Assembly: GCF_002813915.1 (NCBI RefSeq)
Contig: NZ_CP019335.1
Span: forward strand, 1,781,777 to 1,845,776
Direction: 5' to 3'
From: Tenacibaculum sp. SZ-18
GTDB taxonomy: Bacteria > Bacteroidota > Bacteroidia > Flavobacteriales > Flavobacteriaceae
DNA length: 64,000 bases
Both the position numbers and the translations under genes were made by a program. Below, piece by piece: positions 1 through 8,718 of the stretch (positions within the stretch are counted from its first letter, which is position 1; every line of letters begins with the position of its first letter). Under the pieces are notes generated by a model. It had not been told where the DNA came from. It did not search any database and was given only the letters and a program-made list of their open reading frames with translations.

Positions 1-1
1 A

Positions 2-127
2 CTGGATAGTGGTGCTGGTAAGCCTGTTATTCGTCCTGACCCTTATCTAACTTTTGATCAGGCATTAATTGCAGCTCAGAGTAAGAAAATTAAAGCTTTA
101 ATTAGAGAGCTTGATAAAGAACAATAA
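2..127 (+). CDS. C-terminal end of an unrecognised protein (partial)
   Basis: An open frame runs from the window edge to a TAA at 125-127 and encodes the last 41 residues of a protein. The end is charged and lysine-rich (it finishes ..RELDKEQ) and holds no motif I recognise. It is followed 13 bases later by a clear hairpin terminator, which supports it as a real gene end. The start and the family lie outside the window. Confidence 0.6.
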   Translation: MDSGAGKPVIRPDPYLTFDQALIAAQSKKIKALIRELDKEQ

Positions 128-140
128 ATTGGAAATAAAT

Positions 141-176
141 AACCACTTTGAAAAATTCATTTTCAAAGTGGTTTTA
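141..176 (+). terminator. Intrinsic terminator after the partial gene
   Basis: A 14-base perfect stem (141-154 with 160-173), loop ATTCA, is followed by a short T-rich tract. It ends transcription of the gene at the left edge. The rest of the gap up to 352 is AT-rich and shows nothing I can name. Confidence 0.75.
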
Positions 177-352
177 TTCTATAATAGTAATCTCATTTTT
201 TTATGGTTTTTATTATGATTTTTCCTTTTACCGAGCAATTATATCGAAAAAATGTTAAAAAACATCTTTAAAAAGCAGTAATTCAGCAGAAAACAAATTT
301 TGTAGAACCAAGGTAATTTTATTAATTTGGGCTACACAAATTAAAAGTACAT

Positions 353-2125
353 ATGTCGATTGAAATTACTCGGCTTTTTGATTTTCCATACTATCAATTG
401 GAAAGGTTTAATCTGCAAAAAGCACTAACTACAAAATACAACGGAAGTTGGGAATCTATTTCTACTAAAGAATACATCGAAAGAGCAAATAAAATCAGTA
501 GAGGTTTATTAAGATTAGGTGTTCAACCAAATGATAAAATAGCCATCATTTCTACCAACAACCGCACAGAATGGAATATTTGTGACATTGGTATTTTACA
601 AACAGGAGCTCAAAATGTTCCTATTTACCCAACTATCTCCAAAGAAGATTACGAATACGTATTAAATCATTCAGAAGCTACATATTGTTTTGTATCGGAT
701 ATTACAATTATTGAAAAACTGAATCAGATTAAAGGAAATACAAAATTAAAGGCAGTTTATACTTTTGATGATATTGAAGGTGAAACAAGCTGGAATGAAG
801 TGTTAGAACTTGGTAAAGATTCTGGCAACCAAGATGAGGTTGATGCACGAAAAGATGCTGTGAAACCAGAAGATTTAGCAACATTAATTTACACTTCAGG
901 TACCACGGGAAAACCTAAAGGTGTTATGCTCTCTCATAACAACATCGTTACTAATGTGTTGACTAGTGCAACGCGCGTCCCTTTAGACGATGGGAAAGGA
1001 ATTAGTTTAAGTTTCCTACCTGTATGTCACATTTTTGAGCGTATGATTTTATATTTATATCAATTCTGTGGAATTTCTATTTATTTTGCTGAATCTATCG
1101 AGAAGTTAAGTGAAAACGCACAAGAGGTTAAACCAAATGTGATGACCGCAGTTCCTAGACTTTATGAAAAAATATATGATAAAATTTATGCTAAAGGTAC
1201 AGAGTTAACCGGTATAAAAAAGAAATTATTCTTTTGGGCCATTGAACTTGGATTAAAATATAAACCCTACGGAGCAAATGGTTGGTTGTATGAAAAACAA
1301 TTGGCAATTGCTAGAAAATTAATCTTTTCTAAATGGCAAGCTGCTTTAGGAGGAAACTTAAAAATAATGGTTTCTGGTAGTGCTGCATTACAACCGAGAT
1401 TAGCAAGAGTTTTTGCGGCAGCTGGAATGCCCGTAATGGAAGGATACGGTTTAACCGAAACATCTCCTGTAATCTCTGTGAATGATCTTCGTAATGGCGG
1501 ATTCAAGATTGGAACTGTTGGACGTATAATAGATGGCGTGGAAGTTAAGATTTCTGAACAAGATGAAGTTTTAGTGAAAGGACCTAATATTATGATGGGC
1601 TATTACAAAGACCCTGAAAAAACTTCACAGGTAATAAAAGATGGATATTTTCACACGGGTGATAAAGGTAAAGTGGAAAATGGTTTCTTAAGCATCACAG
1701 GACGTATCAAAGAAATGTTTAAAACATCTGGAGGTAAATATGTAATTCCTACATTGCTCGAAGACAAATTGAAGCAATCTCGTTTTATCGAGCAAGTTAT
1801 GGTAGTTGGTGAAGGTGAAAAAATGCCTACAGCACTTATCCAACCAAGTTTTGATTTCATTGCAGAATGGGCTCGAAGAAATGATATTGACTTCTCTGAT
1901 GCTAAAAAATTAGTAAGTAACGAAAAGGTTATCGCTAGACTTCAAGAGGAGGTTGATGACTGTAATTGTAACTTTGGAAAATGGGAACAAATTAAGCGCT
2001 TTGAATTAACTCCAGAGGAATGGACTATTGATAGTGGTCACCTAACTCCGACCATGAAGATGAAACGTCAAATTATTAAAGATATTTATACTGATCTGTA
2101 CGAGAAAATGTACGACAGAGCTTAA
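353..2125 (+). CDS. Long-chain fatty acid--CoA ligase (AMP-binding, FAA1-type)
   Basis: This 590-residue enzyme belongs to the ANL superfamily, which activates fatty acids to acyl-CoA with ATP through an acyl-adenylate. The P-loop-like signature YTSGTTGKPKGVMLSH lies near residue 180. The second core motif GYGLTETSP, the hinge region (GYFHTGDKG) and the C-terminal KTSGGKYV segment are all present, and the length fits the long-chain group. The ATG at 353 begins the family's usual N-terminus. It stands alone between terminators. The exact chain-length preference cannot be read from sequence. Confidence 0.9.
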   Translation: MSIEITRLFDFPYYQLERFNLQKALTTKYNGSWESISTKEYIERANKISRGLLRLGVQPNDKIAIISTNNRTEWNICDIGILQTGAQNVPIYPTISKEDYEYVLNHSEATYCFVSDITIIEKLNQIKGNTKLKAVYTFDDIEGETSWNEVLELGKDSGNQDEVDARKDAVKPEDLATLIYTSGTTGKPKGVMLSHNNIVTNVLTSATRVPLDDGKGISLSFLPVCHIFERMILYLYQFCGISIYFAESIEKLSENAQEVKPNVMTAVPRLYEKIYDKIYAKGTELTGIKKKLFFWAIELGLKYKPYGANGWLYEKQLAIARKLIFSKWQAALGGNLKIMVSGSAALQPRLARVFAAAGMPVMEGYGLTETSPVISVNDLRNGGFKIGTVGRIIDGVEVKISEQDEVLVKGPNIMMGYYKDPEKTSQVIKDGYFHTGDKGKVENGFLSITGRIKEMFKTSGGKYVIPTLLEDKLKQSRFIEQVMVVGEGEKMPTALIQPSFDFIAEWARRNDIDFSDAKKLVSNEKVIARLQEEVDDCNCNFGKWEQIKRFELTPEEWTIDSGHLTPTMKMKRQIIKDIYTDLYEKMYDRA

Positions 2126-2143
2126 AAGATAAATACAATAAAT

Positions 2144-2176
2144 AAAAAAGCAGATGGAAATCCATCTGCTTTTTTA
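2144..2176. terminator. Hairpin terminator between convergent genes
   Basis: A stem GCAGATGGA/TCCATCTGC (2150-2158 with 2161-2169) is flanked by A-runs on the left and T-runs on the right, so it can work on both strands. It lies between the ligase stop and the converging M1 peptidase stop at 2198. Confidence 0.8.
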
Positions 2177-2197
2177 TTATTCTAAATTTTATTCTGT

Positions 2198-3841
2198 TTA
2201 GAGTTTTATAGATTTCACGTAAAAGTTTCTATCAACTTTAATTTCTTTAGAACCTATTTTCTTTGTTTTCCAATTCTCCGTTGGTTTCAAGGAAATTTCT
2301 TCATTATTAGCTATAATGGTTACAGGCATATTAAATCCTTCTACTACATTATTCCAACGGTATTTTAATTTATTCCCTTTGAATTTATACTCAAAAACTG
2401 GAATTTTGACTGTCCTTAAATACTGATCAAATATCTTCGATAAATCGATTTTTGATTTTTTAATTAAATATTCCTCAATATCAGCTGTACTTACTGTTTT
2501 ATGATAGAAGTCTTTATTTAAGCCTCTTAAAATACTTCGCCACTTTTCATCATTATTTATTAATTGACGAATTATGTGTAACATATTAGCTCCTTTATAA
2601 TACATGTCACCAGAACCCTCATTATTTACATCATACTGACCTATTATTGGCTTATCATTAACTATCGATCTTCTTGTTCCGATAACATAATCAGCTGAAG
2701 CGTCTTTTCCGTAATAATAATCTAAAAACAAATTTTCCGAATATGCCGTAAAACTCTCATGAATCCACATATCGGCTATATCTTTATTCGTAATATTATT
2801 TGCAAACCATTCATGACCTGCTTCGTGAATAATGATAAAATCAAACTTTAGTCCCCAACCAGTTCGAGATAAATCTCGTCCCAAATATCCTTTCATATAT
2901 TTATTTCCATAGGTAACAGAACTTTGGTGTTCCATTCCTAAATAAGGAACTTCAACGAGCTTAAAACTATCTTCATAAAACGGATATTTACCGAACCAAT
3001 GTTCAAAAGCCTTCATCATTTTAGGAGCATCTTTAAAATGCTCTTTTGCCTTTTCAAGGTTATCTCTTAAAACATAATAATCTAGATCTAACTTTCCTCC
3101 TTCTCCATTATATTTTTCACCAAAATGTACATAATCTCCAATATTTACATTTACTCCGTAATTATTAATTGGATTCTTAACTCCCCAATGATATGTGGTT
3201 GTATTATCATCATGTTTATCAACTTTCTGTAATCTACCATTTGAAACATTCATCAAATTACTTGGAACTCGAACACTAATATCCATACTTTCCACTTCAT
3301 CATACATATGGTCTTTATTTGGCCACCACACACTAGCTCCTAATCCTTGACAAGACGTTGCCACAAAATGATTTCCATTTCTATCCTTTCTCCATGAAAA
3401 ACCGCCATCCCAAGGAGCATTTTTAGCTACTTTAGGGAACCCTTCGTAATACACAATAATGGAGTATTCTTTATCTTTTATTTGCTTTTCCTCAAGCTCA
3501 ACAAAATGTGCATTTCCTTCTGACTTTACAATAAGTTCTTTTTCATTTTGAGTAACTTTTGTAATCTTCATAGGTTCTTGTAAATCTACCTGAAGAATAT
3601 TAGAAGGTGTTAAAACCTTATATTTAATCTCATTTTTTCCTTTGATAAATCTTTTATTAGGGTTTACTGAAATATCAAGATGATAATATGTTAAATCCCA
3701 CCAAACTCTTTCTGGTGTAATACTTCCTCTAAGTGAATCTTGATGGGTAAATGTTTCAGTATGTTGAAATAATCCCTTTTGCGCGAATATATTTGAACTT
3801 ACTAAAACCATAAAAAGCAACAATAAAGTTGATTTCTTCAT
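2198..3841 (-). CDS. Exported M1-family zinc aminopeptidase
   Basis: This 547-residue gluzincin metallopeptidase has the M1 zinc site: H339-E340-x-x-H343, then 18 residues, then E362 in WIHE. The exopeptidase motif appears as GMEHQ (302-306), a variant of the classic GAMEN. Residues 1-20 form a signal peptide ending in FA/Q, so it acts in the periplasm or at the surface. An N-terminal beta-sandwich (about 45-250) precedes the catalytic domain. No T9SS tail is seen. It probably trims peptides for nutrition, but the substrate is unknown. Confidence 0.88.
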   Translation of the reverse strand: MKKSTLLLLFMVLVSSNIFAQKGLFQHTETFTHQDSLRGSITPERVWWDLTYYHLDISVNPNKRFIKGKNEIKYKVLTPSNILQVDLQEPMKITKVTQNEKELIVKSEGNAHFVELEEKQIKDKEYSIIVYYEGFPKVAKNAPWDGGFSWRKDRNGNHFVATSCQGLGASVWWPNKDHMYDEVESMDISVRVPSNLMNVSNGRLQKVDKHDDNTTTYHWGVKNPINNYGVNVNIGDYVHFGEKYNGEGGKLDLDYYVLRDNLEKAKEHFKDAPKMMKAFEHWFGKYPFYEDSFKLVEVPYLGMEHQSSVTYGNKYMKGYLGRDLSRTGWGLKFDFIIIHEAGHEWFANNITNKDIADMWIHESFTAYSENLFLDYYYGKDASADYVIGTRRSIVNDKPIIGQYDVNNEGSGDMYYKGANMLHIIRQLINNDEKWRSILRGLNKDFYHKTVSTADIEEYLIKKSKIDLSKIFDQYLRTVKIPVFEYKFKGNKLKYRWNNVVEGFNMPVTIIANNEEISLKPTENWKTKKIGSKEIKVDRNFYVKSIKL

Positions 3842-3991
3842 TTTAGGTTAATTTTAAATTTAAATCTAAGATAATTCATTTGATAGAATCGATAATCTAC
3901 TATAGTAACTTAATTTCACATATAATATCCCATTTATGATTCTATTCTTAGAATACTTGCAAAGTTTATAGGTGTTTACAAAAGGATTCAA

Positions 3992-3999
3992 TATTTTTG
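3992..3999 (+). promoter_or_regulatory. Probable -7 promoter box of gcvT
   Basis: TATTTTTG matches the Bacteroidota -7 consensus TAnnTTTG and ends 25 bases before the gcvT ATG. No convincing -33 TTG is seen at normal spacing, so only the -7 element is supported. Confidence 0.5.
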
Positions 4000-4024
4000 A
4001 CCTATCATTAAACAAACAAATCAA

Positions 4025-5107
4025 ATGAAAAACACTGCTTTAACGCACGTTCACGAAGCTTTAGGTGCTAAAATGGTTCCTTTTGCTGGATACAATATGC
4101 CTGTTCAATATGAAGGAGTAAATGCTGAGCATGAAACTGTAAGAAATGGAGTTGGTGTATTTGATGTAAGTCACATGGGGGAATTCTTCTTAAAAGGAGA
4201 AAATGCATTGGCTTTAATTCAAAAAATTACTACAAATGATGCTTCTAAATTAGTTCCAGGAAAAGCTCAATATACATGTATGCCAAACGGTGATGGAGGA
4301 ATTGTAGATGATTTAATTATCTATATGATTTCTGAAACAGAATACATGTTAGTGGTAAATGCTTCTAATATTGAAAAAGATTGGAGTTGGATTTCACAAC
4401 ACAACGATTTAAACGTTGAAATGGAAAACCGTTCAGAAGATTGGTCATTATTAGCAATTCAAGGTCCAAAAGCCGCCGAAGCGATGCAATCATTAACTTC
4501 TGTAGACTTATCAGCAATCAAATTTTATACATTTGAGATTACAGACTTTGCTGGAATTCCTAATGTGGTAGTTTCTGCAACAGGATATACTGGATCTGGT
4601 GGATTTGAGGTATATGTAAAAAATGAAGATGTTGAACAACTTTGGAAAAATGTTTTTGAAGCTGGAGCTGACTGGGGAATTAAACCAATTGGTTTAGCTG
4701 CACGTGATACATTACGTTTAGAAATGGGATATTGTTTATATGGAAATGATATTGACGATACTACTTCTCCTATCGAAGCTGGTTTAAGTTGGATTACAAA
4801 ATTCACTAAGGATTTTGTAAATGCAGAAGGTTTAAAGAAGCAAAAAGAAGAAGGTGTTTCTCGTAAATTAGTTGCGTTTGAAATGACTGAAAAAGGAATT
4901 CCTAGAAAAGATTACGAAATAGTGGATACTGATGGGATTGTTATTGGTAATGTTACTTCAGGAACAATGAGTCCAAGTTTAGGAAAAGGTATTGGTTTAG
5001 GATATGTTACTATTGATAATTCAAAAGTTGACTCTGAAATTAAAATTCAAATCCGTAAGAAGCAAGTAGCTGCTAAAGTAGTTAAGTTGCCTTTTTACAA
5101 AGGATAA
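4025..5107 (+). CDS. gcvT: Glycine cleavage system aminomethyltransferase (T protein)
   Basis: This 360-residue T protein transfers the methylene group from the aminomethyl-lipoyl H protein to tetrahydrofolate and releases ammonia. The family start ([25 protein letters not shown]), the FDVSHMGE segment and the C-terminal barrel are all recognisable and full length. The gene is monocistronic here; gcvH and gcvP are not in the window. glyA, which shares the serine/glycine one-carbon pathway, lies about 9 kb downstream on the other strand. Confidence 0.95.
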   Translation: MKNTALTHVHEALGAKMVPFAGYNMPVQYEGVNAEHETVRNGVGVFDVSHMGEFFLKGENALALIQKITTNDASKLVPGKAQYTCMPNGDGGIVDDLIIYMISETEYMLVVNASNIEKDWSWISQHNDLNVEMENRSEDWSLLAIQGPKAAEAMQSLTSVDLSAIKFYTFEITDFAGIPNVVVSATGYTGSGGFEVYVKNEDVEQLWKNVFEAGADWGIKPIGLAARDTLRLEMGYCLYGNDIDDTTSPIEAGLSWITKFTKDFVNAEGLKKQKEEGVSRKLVAFEMTEKGIPRKDYEIVDTDGIVIGNVTSGTMSPSLGKGIGLGYVTIDNSKVDSEIKIQIRKKQVAAKVVKLPFYKG

Positions 5108-5130
5108 TAAAAGTAAACTACATATCATAT

Positions 5131-5170
5131 AATAATAAAAACCTACTTTTTAAAGTAGGTTTTTATTATT
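5131..5170. terminator. Bidirectional terminator with a 19-base perfect stem
   Basis: Bases 5131-5149 pair perfectly with 5152-5170 around a TT loop. T-runs lie on both strands, so it serves both gcvT and the converging acyltransferase. The stop codon of the acyltransferase (5150-5152) lies at the tip of the hairpin, so the right arm is the end of that coding sequence. Confidence 0.85.
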
Positions 5171-5710
5171 AAACAACTCAGGTTTAGCCGGTATAATATC
5201 TCTATAAAAATTTAAAAAATGATCGAAATCTTTCTCCATATCATCAGTTAAATAGTATGGATCTGCAACTATAATTTGTTTGTTTTTAAAGTCAAAACCA
5301 AACATAACAATTGGTACATTCGCTCCTTTAGCAATATAATAGAATCCCGTTTTCCATTTATCCGTGTATTGTCTAGTTCCTTCAGGAGACAAGGCTAAAC
5401 GAAACTGCTCCTTTTCATTGAAAATGCTTACAATAGCATCAACCAAGTTTGTACTCTTACTTCTGTCTACTGGTGTTCCTCCAAGTTTCCTAAAAATGAA
5501 ACCAAAAGGCGGTTTAAACAAAGCTGCCTTTCCAATATAATTGATCTCTATTTTTGTAACCGTTCTTGCTAAAATAGCAATAGGAAAATCCTTCCAACTC
5601 GTATGTGGAGCACCAATTACAATGTACTTTTTGAGATCTTTCGGAAAATTACCAACTAACTTCCAACCAAGAATATTATGGAAGATAAATTTAGATAAGC
5701 GATGTATCAT
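5150..5710 (-). CDS. Lysophospholipid acyltransferase family protein
   Basis: This 186-residue protein carries the acyltransferase signature HTSWKD (H36 to D41, the H-x4-D motif) and the later substrate-binding motif PEGTR (E110-G-T-R113). Such PlsC-like enzymes acylate lysophosphatidate or related acceptors at the inner face of the membrane. It is shorter than classical PlsC (about 240 residues), typical of the small Bacteroidota paralogues, so its acceptor is uncertain. It is divergent from rmuC, with 46 bases between starts. Confidence 0.8.
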   Translation of the reverse strand: MIHRLSKFIFHNILGWKLVGNFPKDLKKYIVIGAPHTSWKDFPIAILARTVTKIEINYIGKAALFKPPFGFIFRKLGGTPVDRSKSTNLVDAIVSIFNEKEQFRLALSPEGTRQYTDKWKTGFYYIAKGANVPIVMFGFDFKNKQIIVADPYYLTDDMEKDFDHFLNFYRDIIPAKPELFNNKNLL

Positions 5711-5756
5711 AAATTGACTTTAAAAGGGTAAATTTAGCGTTTTAATTTTTTATCGA

Positions 5757-7091
5757 ATGTCAGATCAACTGCTATACATTTTACTTACTGGTTTACTGAG
5801 TATTACCTTAGGATTTCTTGTCGGTTATATTATTCAAAAAAACAAAGCAAGCGTTTTAGAAAAGAACAATTCAAGCTTATCAGAAAGAAATAACTTATTA
5901 CAAGAAAGTAAAAAGGAAAGTGAAAATGCAATTAACGAGCTTAAAGATGAACTAAAGTTTATTCAAACTGAAAAAGAAAGCTTAATTAAGGTTAATACGG
6001 AACAGGATGTAAAGTTGAAAAATCTTAACGCTAAGCTTGAGGATAATAAAAAGGAAATTGAAGGTCTTCAAGAGAAGTTTACTAAAGAATTTGAAAACCT
6101 GGCGAATAAAATATTAGATGAGAAGTCGAACAAATTTACAGCTCAGAATAAAGAGAATATTAAAAACATTCTTGATCCTTTAGAAAAGAAAATTAAAGAC
6201 TTCGAGGAAAAAGTAGATAAAACTCATAAAGAAAGTATTGATTACCATTCTGCATTACGTCAACAAATACTTGGTTTAAAAGAGTTAAATGCTCAAATGA
6301 GTAAGGAAACTTTAAATCTTACGAAAGCATTAAAAGGAGATAGTAAAACTCAAGGGAACTGGGGAGAATTAGTTTTAGAACGTGTTCTTGAAAAATCTGG
6401 CTTAGAAAAAGATCGTGAGTATTTTGTTCAGCAATCTTTTACTAATGATGATGGAAAACGAATTCTACCCGATGTTGTTATTCATTTACCAGACAACAAA
6501 AAAATGATTGTTGATAGTAAGGTATCTTTAACTGCTTATGAACAATTGGTGAACTCTGAAGACGATAGCAAAAAAGAACGTTTATTAAAAGAACACACAA
6601 ATTCTTTAAAACGACACGTAGATCAGCTTTCTGAAAAGAAGTATGAAGATATTTATAAAATAGAATCACCAGATTTTGTATTGTTATTTGTTCCTATTGA
6701 ACCTGCTTTTGCAGTGGCTTTAAATGAAGATAATACACTTTACAACAAAGCGTTCGAAAAGAATATTGTAATTGTTACACCTACTACTCTATTGGCTACT
6801 CTACGTACCATTGATACGATGTGGAACAACGAAAAGCAACAACGAAATGCTCTTGAAATTGCCAGACAAGCGGGAGCTCTTTACGATAAATTTGAAGGTC
6901 TCTTGAAAGATCTTATCAACATCGGTAAAAAGATTGATGCCACTAAGAATGATTATAGCTTAGCTATGAATAAATTAGTAGAAGGAAGAGGAAACTTAAT
7001 TACTAGTGTAGAAAAGCTGAAGAAAATGGGTGCAAAAGCTAAAAAAGCGTTACCAGAAAGTATTATTGAAAGAGCTAGTGACGATTCATAA
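5757..7091 (+). CDS. rmuC: DNA recombination protein RmuC
   Basis: This 444-residue protein has one N-terminal membrane helix (about 5-26), a long charged coiled coil (about 30-150) and then the RmuC domain with its PD-(D/E)xK nuclease-like core (about 195-400; GNWGELVLERVLEKSGL, PDVVIHLPDNKKMIVDSKVSL). RmuC limits inversion at short inverted repeats and has been linked to phage defence in E. coli. Only 18 bases separate it from the DUF4178 gene, so it probably heads the five-gene run ending with speD. Confidence 0.93.
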   Translation: MSDQLLYILLTGLLSITLGFLVGYIIQKNKASVLEKNNSSLSERNNLLQESKKESENAINELKDELKFIQTEKESLIKVNTEQDVKLKNLNAKLEDNKKEIEGLQEKFTKEFENLANKILDEKSNKFTAQNKENIKNILDPLEKKIKDFEEKVDKTHKESIDYHSALRQQILGLKELNAQMSKETLNLTKALKGDSKTQGNWGELVLERVLEKSGLEKDREYFVQQSFTNDDGKRILPDVVIHLPDNKKMIVDSKVSLTAYEQLVNSEDDSKKERLLKEHTNSLKRHVDQLSEKKYEDIYKIESPDFVLLFVPIEPAFAVALNEDNTLYNKAFEKNIVIVTPTTLLATLRTIDTMWNNEKQQRNALEIARQAGALYDKFEGLLKDLINIGKKIDATKNDYSLAMNKLVEGRGNLITSVEKLKKMGAKAKKALPESIIERASDDS

Positions 7092-7109
7092 ACTAAAATT
7101 GAAATGTAA

Positions 7110-7811
7110 ATGCAAAAGTTAAAAAGAGGTTACTTATTTGATTATAAAAAACAGACTTGGAAAGTTACTGATATCTATAAGATTAAGTGGGACGATGGCT
7201 CTCAAACTACAGAATATCAAGTAAAGAATAAAAAAGGTGAAGTACGTTACCTTATGTTAGAGTTTGTTCGTAAACAAAAAACAAGCTTTACATTTTGGGA
7301 AAAGATTGCAGATATCAATCAATTTCTAAAAACAATCTCTAAAACAGAAGCTGACTTTGTATCTATTGGTAGTGCAAAATTCCCAAAACAATTTCAGTAC
7401 AAGAATGTAACATATACTTTTGATGAAAGATGTGATGGTACATGTCATTATGATTATGAAACTGAACGTGTAAATTCTCTTGATTATACAAATGACGACG
7501 ATAGTAAATTCTTCGCTATTCAGTTATGGGATGACGAAATAGAAATTTCTACAGGAATAAGTATTTTAAAATCTCAAATCTCTAACATTCAAGAACGAAC
7601 TACCTTCATATCTAGTGATTCTGTTTGGGACTTTATAAGTAAATATTTTGTTGGTATAATATTTACTTTATTCATGTTAATGACATTTTTACTGAACAAA
7701 TGTTCTAGTAATTCTTGGGATGGTAACAGAGATCCTAATGATTCCACAAAGGTTTACAGAAATAGTAATAATTATTACAGAGGAAGAAGTTCACGAGGAT
7801 TCGGAAAATAA
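7110..7811 (+). CDS. DUF4178 domain protein with a C-terminal membrane helix
   Basis: This 233-residue protein starts with a DUF4178-like fold (about 1-165; a beta-rich region with WKVTDIYKIKWDDGSQTTEY). One membrane helix follows (about 190-208, ending LLNKC) and then a short Asn/Arg/Ser-rich tail. DUF4178 has no proven reaction. Its usual neighbours are DUF350 membrane proteins and polyamine enzymes, exactly as here: the DUF350 gene follows after 6 bases. I infer a structural or regulatory membrane role in that module. Confidence 0.75.
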   Translation: MQKLKRGYLFDYKKQTWKVTDIYKIKWDDGSQTTEYQVKNKKGEVRYLMLEFVRKQKTSFTFWEKIADINQFLKTISKTEADFVSIGSAKFPKQFQYKNVTYTFDERCDGTCHYDYETERVNSLDYTNDDDSKFFAIQLWDDEIEISTGISILKSQISNIQERTTFISSDSVWDFISKYFVGIIFTLFMLMTFLLNKCSSNSWDGNRDPNDSTKVYRNSNNYYRGRSSRGFGK

Positions 7812-7817
7812 AAGATT

Positions 7818-8717
7818 ATGGAAGAAAATACACTTACTTGGTTAACACATACAGTTACTTACGTTACGTTATTTTATATTTCGTTCGTAATTGCCAAATT
7901 ATTCTTTAAGCTTAAGAATAGAAAAATTAATATTGAAAACGAACTTACCATAAAGGATAATGTAGCTTTTGCCGTAATAGCTACAGGCTATTTTATTGGA
8001 ACTACCATTATATTTTTAGGTGTTTTGCATGGAGAATCTCATGGTTTACTCACAGATGTTATTCTTATACTGCTCTACAGTATTTTTGGGAACTTCTTAT
8101 TGATTTTATCATCTATTATCAATGAAAAAATAGTCTTTGGAAAGAAGTTCAAATTTTACCGTGAAGTTATTCGTGATGAAAACGTTGGAACTGGATTTAT
8201 TGAAGCTGCAAACTTTATAGGATCTGGATTAATTATTTTCGGAGCCATCTCTGGAAGGAATATAAATCTATTTCCAGAATATGGAGAATTAGGTCATTAT
8301 GCATCAGATTTTTTAAGTCTTTTGTTTTTCTGGGCTTTAGGACAAATAATCATCTTTGTATTTCTTAAAGTGTACAAAAAAATTGTTTCTTATGATTTTA
8401 TCAAAGAAATTCAAGAAGATAATAATGCCATAGGAATTGTATATGCAAGTATTTTAATATCAGTAGCTTTTTTATACTCATTTGCTTCAAAAGGAGATAT
8501 AAATTCATGGGAAACTACTCTTGAAGATATTTTGTATCATCTTGGTTTAGCTATAATTCTTTTGCCATTATCAAGACTTTTTGTTGAAAAGGTTATACTT
8601 CCAAAAAGTAATCTTACAGATGAAATTGTAAATCAAGAAATCCCAAATAAAGGAGCTGCTATACTTGAAGCTTTTGCCTATATCGGAAGTGCAATAATAA
8701 TTAGTTTCTGTATGTAA
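7818..8717 (+). CDS. DUF350 (YjfL-like) integral membrane protein
   Basis: This 299-residue protein contains about eight hydrophobic helices arranged as two similar halves. Each half has a DUF350-like helix (AVIATGYFIGTTIIFLG and EAFAYIGSAIIIS), with conserved Gly/Tyr in the membrane. The YjfL/DUF350 family is of unknown mechanism and is often linked to envelope stress and polyamine genes. It lies 6 bases after the DUF4178 gene and 1 base before the aminopropyltransferase, so the three are surely co-transcribed. Confidence 0.78.
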   Translation: MEENTLTWLTHTVTYVTLFYISFVIAKLFFKLKNRKINIENELTIKDNVAFAVIATGYFIGTTIIFLGVLHGESHGLLTDVILILLYSIFGNFLLILSSIINEKIVFGKKFKFYREVIRDENVGTGFIEAANFIGSGLIIFGAISGRNINLFPEYGELGHYASDFLSLLFFWALGQIIIFVFLKVYKKIVSYDFIKEIQEDNNAIGIVYASILISVAFLYSFASKGDINSWETTLEDILYHLGLAIILLPLSRLFVEKVILPKSNLTDEIVNQEIPNKGAAILEAFAYIGSAIIISFCM

Positions 8718-8718
8718 A

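Noticed and set aside
1267..1506. Antisense frame inside the acyl-CoA ligase gene and the many similar short frames opposite other genes
   Set aside because: They lie fully inside strongly supported genes and show no motif, signal or start context.
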